Source: Chloroflexota bacterium (lineage in GTDB: Bacteria; Chloroflexota; Limnocylindria; P2-11E). From it: 64,000 nucleotides of DNA. The notes beneath the pieces are model-generated. The model did not search any database. It saw only the letters and a list, made by a program, of their open reading frames with translations, and was not told where the DNA came from. Numbering within the stretch: the first letter of the stretch is position 1; every line of letters starts with the position of its first letter. The translations under genes and the position numbers were made by a program. The stretch spans positions 186,001-250,000 of the forward strand of contig DAIDAP010000037.1 in the NCBI GenBank assembly GCA_027310565.1, read 5' to 3'. This document shows, piece by piece, positions 50,151 to 57,988 of this stretch.

Positions 50151-51262
50151 CCCAGGTCTTCCGCGCCCACGCGCGCTGCCCGACCCTCGGGGACCTTGAG
50201 CTGACCGCAGCCCGCGGCGATGTCCTGCCCCTTGCTGATGCGCAGCGTCGCGGCGATGCCCCGCTCCTGGAGCACCTCCGCGAAGCGCTCCATCCGCTCG
50301 ACCGGCGGCCGCTCGAAGCCGCCGGGCCCGGCGTTCACCGGGATGAGGTTCACGTGGAAGTCCGCGGTCCGTCCGAGCCTGCGGATGCGCGCCGCGAGCT
50401 CGGCCGCGTCGCGCTCGGCGTCGTTGACGCCGGCCAGCAGCACGTACTCGAACGTCACGCGGCGCTTCGTCCGCTCGACGTAGCGGCGCGAGGCGGCGAG
50501 CACCTCGTCGATCGTCCAGCGCCTGCTCGCCGGCACGATGCGCCGGCGGATGCGGTCGTTCGGCGCGTGCAGCGAGACCGCGAGGTTCATCGGCAGGTCG
50601 AGCGCGGCGAGCGCGTCCATCCTCGGCACCAGGCCGACCGTCGAGATCGTCACGCGCCGCGGGCTGATGCCGAACAGCTCCGGGTCGATGAGCATGCGCA
50701 CCGCGCCCACGACCGCGTCGAGGTTCGCGAGCGGCTCGCCCATCCCCATCGCGACGACGTGTGACACGCGCTCGCCGCGCGCGGCGAGCTCGCGGCTCCA
50801 GTGCCGCACCTGGTCGACGATCTCACCGGTCGTGAGGTTGCGGACCAGGCCCATCTCTCCCGTGGCGCAGAACGCGCAGGCCATCGGGCAGCCCGCCTGG
50901 GTCGAGAAGCACACCGAGTTCCGCGCCCCGTGGTGCGGCATGAGCACCGATTCGATGTGATGGCCGTCGTGCAGGCGCAGCAGCGCCTTGCGCGTCTCGC
51001 CGTCCACGCTCTCGACCTCGTGCACCGGCTCGACCGCGGACCAGCGGAAGGATGCGGCGAGCGCGGCGCGCAGCGGCTTCGGCAGATCGGTGAGCCCGTC
51101 CCAGTCCGCGGCGCTGCTGCGCGCGAACGCGCGGCGGATCTGCCTGGCGCGGTACGCGGGCTCGCCGTGCTCCCGCAGCCACGCGGCGAGCGCGCGCTCG
51201 TCGACGTCGGTGATCGCCGGCGGCGGGTGTCCCGCCCGACGCGGCTGCACGTCATCACTCAC
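50147..51262 (-). CDS. rlmN: dual-specificity 23S rRNA/tRNA adenine-2 methyltransferase RlmN
   Basis: 371 residues. Radical SAM enzyme methylating A2503 of 23S rRNA and A37 of tRNAs. The radical SAM cluster is CFSTQAGCPMACAFCATG (three Cys in CxxxCxxC), with GEMGLVRNLTTGEIVDQV, MGMGEPLANLD, MNLAVSLHAPNDRIR and FEYVLLAGVND. The methyl-carrier Cys is near the end in DIAAGCGQL. GTG at 51262 overlaps the fmt stop (GTGA). Confidence 0.94.
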   Translation of the reverse strand: MSDDVQPRRAGHPPPAITDVDERALAAWLREHGEPAYRARQIRRAFARSSAADWDGLTDLPKPLRAALAASFRWSAVEPVHEVESVDGETRKALLRLHDGHHIESVLMPHHGARNSVCFSTQAGCPMACAFCATGEMGLVRNLTTGEIVDQVRHWSRELAARGERVSHVVAMGMGEPLANLDAVVGAVRMLIDPELFGISPRRVTISTVGLVPRMDALAALDLPMNLAVSLHAPNDRIRRRIVPASRRWTIDEVLAASRRYVERTKRRVTFEYVLLAGVNDAERDAAELAARIRRLGRTADFHVNLIPVNAGPGGFERPPVERMERFAEVLQERGIAATLRISKGQDIAAGCGQLKVPEGRAARVGAEDLG

Positions 51263-52197
51263 GACGGCAGGCGCGCTCCTACGAGGCCGCGCCGGCCACG
51301 CGCCCAGTCGGCTCCGCTCATCGTCCGCCTTCCCGCGGGGCGCACCTCGTCGAGCCGCACCCACCCGGCGCCGGCCGCGACGTGCGGCGTGCCTTCGCGC
51401 AGCTCGACCGCGCCGTGCTCCTTCGGGGATCCTCCGGCCACCGACGCGCGCACGACGACGAGGCGCTGCCCGCCGAACGCCGTGAACGCCCCGGGCTCGG
51501 GCGTGAACGCGCGGACGCGGCGCGCGAGCTCCTCGGCCGGACGCGCGAAGTCGAGCGCGCCGTCGGCGGGATCGAGCTTCGGCGCCCAGCTCACCCGCGC
51601 CTCGTCCTGCGGCACGGCGCGCAGCACGCCCCCGAGGTGGCGCGGCAGCTCGCGCTCGAGCAGCGACGCGCCGAGCGCGGCGAGCCGCGCGGTGAGCTCA
51701 CCGGCGTTCTCGCTCGCGCCGATCGGGGTCCGCTCCTGCGCGAGGACCGGGCCGGCGTCGAGCTCCGCGGTGCCCTTCATCAGCGTGACGCCGCTCTCGG
51801 CGTCCCCCGCGAGGATCGCGTGCGCGATCGGCGCCGCGCCGCGCCACCGGGGCAGGAGCGACGCGTGCACGTTCACCGCGCGCCCTCCCACCGCGTCGAT
51901 GAGCGCGGCGGGGATGCGGTTGCCGTACGCGGCCCACACCAGCAGGTCCGGGCGGAGCGCCTGGAGCTGCGCGACCGCGGCCCGCGTGAGGCGCGCCGGC
52001 TGCAGCACCGGGAGTCCGAGGTCCGCCGCGCGCTGCTTCACCGGCGGGGCGGTGATCCGGCCTCGGTCCGCCGGCCGGTCGGGCTGCGTGACCACCGCGG
52101 CGATCTCCACGACCCCGCGGTCGCGCAGGCGCGCGAGCGCGTCGAGCGACGGCACGGCGAACGCCGGAGTGCCGAGGAAGACGACCCGCGTGCTCAG
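51259..52197 (-). CDS. fmt: methionyl-tRNA formyltransferase (apparent CTG start)
   Basis: 312 residues. Formylates initiator Met-tRNA. RVVFLGTPAFAVPSLDAL, VVTQPDRPADRGR, VNVHASLLPRWRGAAPIAHAILAGD (catalytic HASLLP), TLMKGTAELDAGP and the C-terminal AFTPEPGAFT segment are typical. No ATG, GTG or TTG precedes the core in frame: the only candidates are CTG at 52197, which overlaps the def stop as CTGA like the neighbouring GTGA junctions, or a start inside the first helix that would remove the Rossmann strand. I use the CTG with moderate confidence in the start. Confidence 0.9.
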   Translation of the reverse strand: MSTRVVFLGTPAFAVPSLDALARLRDRGVVEIAAVVTQPDRPADRGRITAPPVKQRAADLGLPVLQPARLTRAAVAQLQALRPDLLVWAAYGNRIPAALIDAVGGRAVNVHASLLPRWRGAAPIAHAILAGDAESGVTLMKGTAELDAGPVLAQERTPIGASENAGELTARLAALGASLLERELPRHLGGVLRAVPQDEARVSWAPKLDPADGALDFARPAEELARRVRAFTPEPGAFTAFGGQRLVVVRASVAGGSPKEHGAVELREGTPHVAAGAGWVRLDEVRPAGRRTMSGADWARGRRGLVGARLPS

Positions 52198-52820
52198 GCC
52201 GACTCCCGCTCGCGATCCTCCTCGGTCTCGACCGGGTGCAGGTCGTCGCGGGAGCGCAGGCGATCCACGTAGAGGATCCCGGAGAGGTGCTCGGTCTCGT
52301 GGATCATGCACTGGGCGCCGAACTCCTCGCCCTCGGCGGTGAACCGTTTCCCGGCGAGGTCCGTCGCGACGATGCGCGCGGCGACGGGGCGCTCGAGCAT
52401 CCCGTAGAGGCCGCGCACGGAGAGACACCCCTCGGTCGTCTCCTCGACCTCGTCGCTCACCCACTCGAGGACCGGGTCGAGCGCGACGATGCCGGCGTCG
52501 TCCACGTCCATGATCGCCACGCGCAGCGGGATGCCGATCTGCGGCGCCGCGATGCCGATGCCGTGCGCCGCGACCATCGAGGCGAACATGCGCGCCGCCA
52601 GCGCCTCGAGGTCCCCGCGCCGCAGGCGCGGCCTCCTCGCCGGCGCGTGCAGCACCGGATCGCCGATCTGGCGCACGTCGACCGCATTCTTCGCGAGGAA
52701 TCCGGGCGACGACCACTTCCCGCGCCGGCCGGCGTCGATGCGCCACGGCGCGCCCTTCGTCACGCGCAGCCGCGGCGGCGGGGCCGGCCCCTTCTCGGTC
52801 GGCTCGCTCTCGCTGGTCAT
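52194..52820 (-). CDS. def: peptide deformylase
   Basis: 208 residues. Removes the formyl group from nascent proteins, acting after fmt. Motifs are GIGIAAPQIG (motif 1), EGCLSV (motif 2 with the metal Cys) and HETEHLSG (motif 3, HExxH; the usual HExDH has Glu for Asp here). An N-terminal extension of about 45 residues (Pro-rich, basic) is unusual. ATG at 52820 overlaps the priA stop; the long ORF in the track is an extension through priA. Confidence 0.93.
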   Translation of the reverse strand: MTSESEPTEKGPAPPPRLRVTKGAPWRIDAGRRGKWSSPGFLAKNAVDVRQIGDPVLHAPARRPRLRRGDLEALAARMFASMVAAHGIGIAAPQIGIPLRVAIMDVDDAGIVALDPVLEWVSDEVEETTEGCLSVRGLYGMLERPVAARIVATDLAGKRFTAEGEEFGAQCMIHETEHLSGILYVDRLRSRDDLHPVETEEDRERESA

Positions 52821-55009
52821 CCGAGCAGTGTCACCGGGTCCACGTCCACCGTCCACTCCGCGGAGGGCGGCACGCGGTCGAGCAGCCGCTCGGGACGCGA
52901 GCCGCGCAGCACGAGCTGCACGCGAAACGAGCCCGCGCGCTTCGCGGCGAACGCGGGTGCCGGACCGAGCACCTGCGCGTCCGCGCCCGCGGCCGCGCGC
53001 AGCGCCGCGGCGTACGCCTCCGCCCGGCGGTCGACGGTCTCCGCGCGCTTCGCCTGCGTCTGCAGCAGCACCAGTCGGCCGAACGGCGGGTAGGCGAAGC
53101 GGCGGCGCCCGAGGAGCTCGGCGGCGGCGAACGCCTCGTAGTCGTGCGCGGCCGCGGCGCGGATCGCGTAGTGGTCCGGAAGGTACGTCTGCAGGATCCC
53201 CCGCCCGCCCGCGCTGCCGCGCCCCGACCTGCCGAGCACCTGCGTGAGGAGCTGGAACGTCCGCTCGGCGGAGGTGAAGTCCGGCAGGTTGAGGATCGTG
53301 TCCGCGTTCACGACGCCGACGAGCGACACGCCGGGGAGATCGAACCCCTTCGCGACCATCTGCGTGCCGACGATGACCTGCGCGCGGCCGGTGCGCATGC
53401 GCTCGTACAGCGCCGCGTGCGCGCCCTTCCGGCGCACCGCGTCGCGGTCCATCCGGATGAGCGACGCGCCGGGCACCGCCGCGCGCGCCTCGTCCTCGAC
53501 GCGCTGCGTCCCGACGCCGAGGTGGCGGATGCGCGCCCCGCCGCACGCCGGGCAGCGGTCGGGCGGGTCGTCGCGCCGGCCGCAGCGGTGGCAGACGAGG
53601 ACGCCCTCCAGGTGGTAGGCGAACGGGATCTCGCAGGAGGGGCACGGCACGACGTGGCCGCAGTCGCGGCACAGGACGACCGTCGCGAACCCGCGGCGGT
53701 TGAGGTAGAGGATGGCCTGCTCGCCCTTCGCGACGGTCGCCTCGAGAGCCACGCGCAGCGCGCGCGACAGCGTGCCGCGATTTCCGGCATGCAGCTCGAC
53801 ACGCAGGTCGACGATCGTCGTCGGCGGCAGCGGCAGCTCGTTCACGCGCTCCCGCAGCCGGAGGAGGCGGAGCGCGCCGGTCGTCGCCGCGTGATACGTC
53901 GTCACCCGCGGCGTGGCGCTGCCGAGCACCACCACCGCGCCGGCGAGGCGCCCGAGCGCGATCGCGGTGTCGACGGCGTGGTAGCGCGGCGTGCTCCCCT
54001 GCTTGTACGACGGCTCCTGCTCCTCGTCGACGACCACCAGACCCGGCCGCGCGAGCGGCGCGAACAGCGCCGACCGCGAGCCGACGACGACGTCGGCGAC
54101 GCCGTCGAGCACGCGGCGCCACTCGTCGAACCGCTCGCCCGCGGAGAGGGCCGAGTGCAGGAGCGCGACGCGGTCGCCGAAGCGCGCGACGAAGCGCGCG
54201 ACGACCTGCGCGGTGAGCGCGATCTCGGGCACGAGGACGACGACGCCGAGCCCCAGCGCGAGCGCCTCGCTCGCGGCCCGCAGGTACACCTCGGTCTTGC
54301 CGCTCGCGGTGATGCCGTGCAGCAGGAAGGCGCCGCCCGACGCGAGCCGCCCGACGATCGCGGCGAGCGCGTCGCGCTGGCCGGAGGTCGGCGCCGCGTG
54401 GCGCACGGCGTCCTCCTCGCCGAGGCGGAACTCGACCGGGACGCGGCGCACCGCCCGCGACGACTCCGCGACGAGGCCGCGCCGCGCCAGCGCCCGCGCG
54501 GCGACCGCCGACCCGCGCGCCGCCGCGAGGTCCGCGCCGGTCAGCGCGCCCGCGGCGAGCGCGCGCAGCGTGACGAGCTGGCGCACCCCCAGACCCGCTC
54601 CCGCCGCGAGCGCGTCGCGGCCCGCCGGCAGCAGAGCGAAAAGCGCTTCGCGGCGCTCACCCCGGGCCGGCGGCAGCGCGCTCCGCGCGCGCGCCGCGAG
54701 GGCCGGTGGGAGCATCGCGCGCACGGCGTCGGCGAGGCCGCAGCGGTACTCGCGGGCCATCCACGACGCGACCGCGAGCTGGTGCGCGCGCAGCAGGGGG
54801 AGCGGGTGCACGAGCGCGTCGATCGGTCGAAGCGCCCCCTCGTACGGCACGTCGAGCGCGGTGACCACGCCGGCGGTCGACCGGGCGCCGAAGCCGATGC
54901 GGACGAGGTGCCCCGGAGCCGCGTCCATCCCGTCGGGGACCGCGTAGGTGAACGTGCGCGCCGGGCCGCGCAGCCCGGCGAAGACCGCGATCTCGGCGGT
55001 GCGGGTCAC
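52817..55009 (-). CDS. priA: primosomal protein N' (replication restart helicase PriA)
   Basis: 730 residues. Reloads the replisome at stalled forks. An N-terminal 3'BD region leads to helicase motifs: LLHGITASGKTEVYLRAA (I), VVLVPEIALTAQVV (Ia), LVVVDEEQEPSYKQG (II), VLGSATPRVTT (III), ILYLNRRGFATVVLC, a zinc-binding insert (CRDCGHVVPCPSC, CHRCGRRDDPPDRCPAC) and VIVGTQMVAKGFDLPGV with VLGRSGRG (VI). DEEQ replaces the usual DEEH of motif II. ATG or GTG at 55009; no Shine-Dalgarno is obvious. Confidence 0.95.
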   Translation of the reverse strand: MTRTAEIAVFAGLRGPARTFTYAVPDGMDAAPGHLVRIGFGARSTAGVVTALDVPYEGALRPIDALVHPLPLLRAHQLAVASWMAREYRCGLADAVRAMLPPALAARARSALPPARGERREALFALLPAGRDALAAGAGLGVRQLVTLRALAAGALTGADLAAARGSAVAARALARRGLVAESSRAVRRVPVEFRLGEEDAVRHAAPTSGQRDALAAIVGRLASGGAFLLHGITASGKTEVYLRAASEALALGLGVVVLVPEIALTAQVVARFVARFGDRVALLHSALSAGERFDEWRRVLDGVADVVVGSRSALFAPLARPGLVVVDEEQEPSYKQGSTPRYHAVDTAIALGRLAGAVVVLGSATPRVTTYHAATTGALRLLRLRERVNELPLPPTTIVDLRVELHAGNRGTLSRALRVALEATVAKGEQAILYLNRRGFATVVLCRDCGHVVPCPSCEIPFAYHLEGVLVCHRCGRRDDPPDRCPACGGARIRHLGVGTQRVEDEARAAVPGASLIRMDRDAVRRKGAHAALYERMRTGRAQVIVGTQMVAKGFDLPGVSLVGVVNADTILNLPDFTSAERTFQLLTQVLGRSGRGSAGGRGILQTYLPDHYAIRAAAAHDYEAFAAAELLGRRRFAYPPFGRLVLLQTQAKRAETVDRRAEAYAAALRAAAGADAQVLGPAPAFAAKRAGSFRVQLVLRGSRPERLLDRVPPSAEWTVDVDPVTLLG

Positions 55010-55605
55010 AGGTCGTAGCGACGGGGGCGCGCGGCCTCCTTGCGGATGATCGCGGCGATCTCACGGACGGTCTCGTCGATCCTTCCGTCCTCGTTGACCA
55101 CGACGTAGTCGTACTCCGGCGCCGCGGCCATCTCGATCTCGGCGTTGCGCAGCCGCACCTCGCGCTGCTCCGGCGTCTCGGTGCCGCGGTTGTCGAGGCG
55201 CCGGCGGAGCGCGTCGACCGAGGGCGGCATGATGAACACCGTCAGGGCCTCCGGCAGCTTCGCCTTGATCTTCCGCATCCCCTGCGGATCGGGCTTGACG
55301 ATGACGACGCGATGGTCGCGGAGCGTGTCGGCGAGCACGTCGCGCCGCACGCCCTTGAACTCACCGTGCACCATCGACCACTCGAGGAAGTTCCCCTCCT
55401 CGATCTCCTCGCGGAACTTCTCCGGCGAGTAGAAGTAGTAGTGCGTCCCGTGGACCTCGCCCGGCCGCGGACGCCGGCTCGTCGCGGTGACGTAGACCAC
55501 CGCGTCGTCGACCTCACGGATGAGCCGGTCGATCACCGTGTCCTTCCCCGCCCCCGAGGGGGCCGAGACGATGACGAGCAGCCCCTTCCCGTCGATCGCG
55601 GTCAC
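55006..55605 (-). CDS. gmk: guanylate kinase
   Basis: 199 residues. Converts GMP to GDP. P-loop VSAPSGAGKDTVIDRL, the GMP-binding SRRPRPGEVHGTHYYF, FLEWSMVHGEFKG and the lid DNRGTETPEQ are present. GTG at 55605 overlaps the rluD stop (GTGA), with GGAGGT just upstream; a longer frame adds 10 residues. rpoZ, which often lies between gmk and priA, is missing here. Confidence 0.95.
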   Translation of the reverse strand: MTAIDGKGLLVIVSAPSGAGKDTVIDRLIREVDDAVVYVTATSRRPRPGEVHGTHYYFYSPEKFREEIEEGNFLEWSMVHGEFKGVRRDVLADTLRDHRVVIVKPDPQGMRKIKAKLPEALTVFIMPPSVDALRRRLDNRGTETPEQREVRLRNAEIEMAAAPEYDYVVVNEDGRIDETVREIAAIIRKEAARPRRYDL

Positions 55606-56552
55606 GCGACCTCCGCGAACAGCGGCGCCCGCCACACCGGCGCGCCGAGCGAGAGCAGGTACGCCCGCAGGTCGTCGGCGAGCGGCGCGGTGAAGGTGCG
55701 CTCGCCCGCGTGCGGGAGCCGCAGCGAGAGGCGCCAGGCGTGCAGGAACTGCCGCCCGAGCCCGCTGGTGTCGCCGCGCCGTCCGTACACCGGGTCGCCA
55801 ACGAGAGGGAACCGCGCGTAGGCGAGGTGGACGCGGATCTGGTGCGTGCGGCCCGTCACCGGCCGGACGTGCAGGAGCGCCCTGCGGTCGCTCCCGCCGC
55901 CCCAGCTCGCGATGCGCCGGAACCGCGTCACCGCCTCACGGCCGCCGGCGCGCACGACCGTGCGCCGCCGGTCGTCGGGATCACGCAGGAGCGGCGCGTC
56001 GACGACGGTCTCGGTCTCCCCGGGGTCGCCCCACACCAGCGCGAGGTACTCCTTCGCGAACCGCCGCTGCTGGAGCTGCCGCGCGAGCGCGAGCTGAGCG
56101 ACGTCGGTCTTCGCCACCACCATCACGCCGCTGGTGTCCTTGTCCAGGCGGTGGACGATGCCGGGCCGCCCCGACTCGCGTCCCGTACGCGACGCGATGC
56201 GAGCGAGCATCGCGTTCACGAGCGTGCCGGTCTTGTGCCCGTACGCCGGATGCACGACCAGACCCGCGGGCTTGTTCACCACGACGACGTCCTCGTCCTC
56301 GTACAGCACGTCCACGGCGATGTCCTCGGCCCGGAGGACGAGGTCCGGCTCGGCGGGCGGCACGTCCACCACCAGCTCCTGTCCCGCGCGCACCCGGTAC
56401 GCGGGCTCGACCGGCGCGCCGTCGACACGGACCCGCCCGTCGCGCGCGAGGCGCTGGATCGCGCTCCGCGAGAGGAGGCTGTGCTGGGCGAGGAGCTTGT
56501 CCACGCGCTGGCCGCCTTCCTCGACCGTCAGCGCGATCCGCCTCTCGCTCAT
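55602..56552 (-). CDS. RluD-family pseudouridine synthase
   Basis: 316 residues. Converts uridines to pseudouridine in large-subunit rRNA. N-terminal S4 domain (VDKLLAQHSLLSRSAIQRLARDGRVRVDG), VVNKPAGLVVHP, the catalytic-Asp motif GIVHRLDKDTSGVMVVAK, and RTHQIRVHLAYARFPLVGDPVYG. The RluA/C/D subfamily cannot be fixed from sequence alone, but the order lspA-rluD is the common one for RluD/YlyB. ATG 56552 overlaps the lspA stop. Confidence 0.9.
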   Translation of the reverse strand: MSERRIALTVEEGGQRVDKLLAQHSLLSRSAIQRLARDGRVRVDGAPVEPAYRVRAGQELVVDVPPAEPDLVLRAEDIAVDVLYEDEDVVVVNKPAGLVVHPAYGHKTGTLVNAMLARIASRTGRESGRPGIVHRLDKDTSGVMVVAKTDVAQLALARQLQQRRFAKEYLALVWGDPGETETVVDAPLLRDPDDRRRTVVRAGGREAVTRFRRIASWGGGSDRRALLHVRPVTGRTHQIRVHLAYARFPLVGDPVYGRRGDTSGLGRQFLHAWRLSLRLPHAGERTFTAPLADDLRAYLLSLGAPVWRAPLFAEVA

Positions 56553-57037
56553 GCCGAGGCCGGCTGTGCCTTGCGCTCCTCGAGCCAGAGCAGCAGCGTC
56601 ACGAGGATGATGCCGACGACGATCGACGAGTCGGCGACGTTGAAGGCCCAGAAGCGCGGCCCGTCGGGCACCCCCACGTCGATGAAGTCGACGACGTAGC
56701 CCTGGCCGACGCGGTCCACGAGGTTGCCGAACGCCCCGCCGAGCTGCAGCCCGAGCGTCGCCGCGACGAGTGCCGAGCGGCCCGCGATCTGGCGGTAGTA
56801 GAGGACGATCGCGATGACCGCGCCGACCGAGAGCAGCGAGAGGAGCGTCGTGCGGTCCGCCAGGAGGCCGAACGCCGCGCCCGTGTTCCTCGCGTGCACG
56901 ATCCGCAGATAGTCGTCGACGACGCGGACCCCGCCGTTCAGGGGGATGTTGCGCTCGACCCAGCTCTGCGTGATCTGGTCGAGCACGAACGCGGCGGCGG
57001 CGATGGCGCCGATGAGCAGCAGACGGCGTGAGGACAC
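56549..57037 (-). CDS. lspA: lipoprotein signal peptidase (signal peptidase II)
   Basis: 162 residues. Cleaves prolipoprotein signal peptides, such as that of PhnD here. Four membrane helices; the conserved Asn-Thr-Gly (RNTGAAFG) and the catalytic Asp pair in GNLVDRV..GYVVDFIDVG and FNVADSSIVVG. The start ATG at 57037. It is the first gene of lspA-rluD-gmk-priA-def-fmt-rlmN, or joined to fabG 46 bp upstream. Confidence 0.94.
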   Translation of the reverse strand: MSSRRLLLIGAIAAAAFVLDQITQSWVERNIPLNGGVRVVDDYLRIVHARNTGAAFGLLADRTTLLSLLSVGAVIAIVLYYRQIAGRSALVAATLGLQLGGAFGNLVDRVGQGYVVDFIDVGVPDGPRFWAFNVADSSIVVGIILVTLLLWLEERKAQPASA

Positions 57038-57083
57038 GAGATGATGCTAGAGCGCGCCACTGCCGCGCGCCCGACCGCGACGA

Positions 57084-57833
57084 CTAGGTGACCATCCCGC
57101 CGTCGACCTGCAGCACCTGACCGGTGATGTACGAGGCGTCGTCCGAGACGAGGAACGCGATGGCGTTCGCGACGTCCTCGACGGTCCCGAACCGCCCGAG
57201 CGGGATCTGCTTCAGGATCGTCTGCTCCATCTGCCCGATGAGCGCGCTCGTCAGGTCCGTTGGCACGAACCCCGGGGCCACCGCGTTGCAGGTGATGTTC
57301 CGGCTCGCCATCTCGCGCGCCACCGTCTTGGTGAGGCCGATGAGGCCCGCCTTCGCCGACGCGTAGTTCGCCTGGCCCGCGTTGCCGGACACGCCCGCGA
57401 CCGACGACACGTTCACGATGCGCCCGTAGCGCTGCTTCATCATCGGGCGCATCGCCGCGCGCATGACGAGGAACGCGCCGCGCAGGTTGAGGTCGAGCAC
57501 GGTGTCCCACTGTTCGAGCGTCATGCGGATCAGCAGATCGTCCCGCGTCGTACCGGCGTTGTTCACCAGGATGTCGAGCTTGCCGCCGCCGAACGCGACC
57601 GCCTCCTTCACGACCCGGTCCGCGTCCGCCTCGACCGAGACGTCGCCCTGGACGAGCGCGGCGCTCGAGCCGGCCTGCTCCACGAGGCGCCCCGTCTCCT
57701 CGGCCGCCGCGGCGTTGCCCTTGTAGTTGACCGCGACCTTCACGCCGTCGCGCGCGAGCCGTACGGCCGTCGCGCGGCCGATCCCGCGGGAGGCCCCGGT
57801 CACGAGGGCGGTGCGACCCCTCTGCCCGCTCAT
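57084..57833 (-). CDS. fabG: 3-oxoacyl-ACP reductase FabG
   Basis: 249 residues. NADPH-dependent reduction in fatty-acid elongation. TGASRGIGRATA (dinucleotide motif), LVNNAGTTRDDLLIRM, VNVSSVAGVSGNAGQANYASAKAGLIG (catalytic Ser-Tyr-Lys) and the C-terminal ITGQVLQVDGGMVT identify classical FabG. ATG at 57833; the 278-residue ORF adds a basic leader that does not match the family. A general SDR function cannot be excluded, but the full FabG pattern is present. Confidence 0.93.
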   Translation of the reverse strand: MSGQRGRTALVTGASRGIGRATAVRLARDGVKVAVNYKGNAAAAEETGRLVEQAGSSAALVQGDVSVEADADRVVKEAVAFGGGKLDILVNNAGTTRDDLLIRMTLEQWDTVLDLNLRGAFLVMRAAMRPMMKQRYGRIVNVSSVAGVSGNAGQANYASAKAGLIGLTKTVAREMASRNITCNAVAPGFVPTDLTSALIGQMEQTILKQIPLGRFGTVEDVANAIAFLVSDDASYITGQVLQVDGGMVT

Positions 57834-57946
57834 CGAGCGAAGGCTAGAAGAAACGCCGACCGGCGGCGGACGAGCGGCCGAGGGCCGCCGCGCAGGACTC
57901 GCTCGCCCAGCGCGCTCCATCGCGCGGTGACGAGCGCACAGCGGGT

Positions 57947-57976
57947 TTGACGGCCGGTACGCGCGCGCCCTACAAG
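57947..57976 (+). promoter_or_regulatory. candidate promoter of the NCS1 permease gene
   Basis: TTGACG (57947-57952) and TACAAG (57971-57976) with an 18-bp spacer form a good sigma-70-like promoter. Transcription would begin near 57983, leaving about 6 nt before the ATG at 57989, so the mRNA would be close to leaderless; no Shine-Dalgarno is present upstream of that ATG. Confidence 0.5.
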
Positions 57977-57988
57977 TGCCGCACCGAC

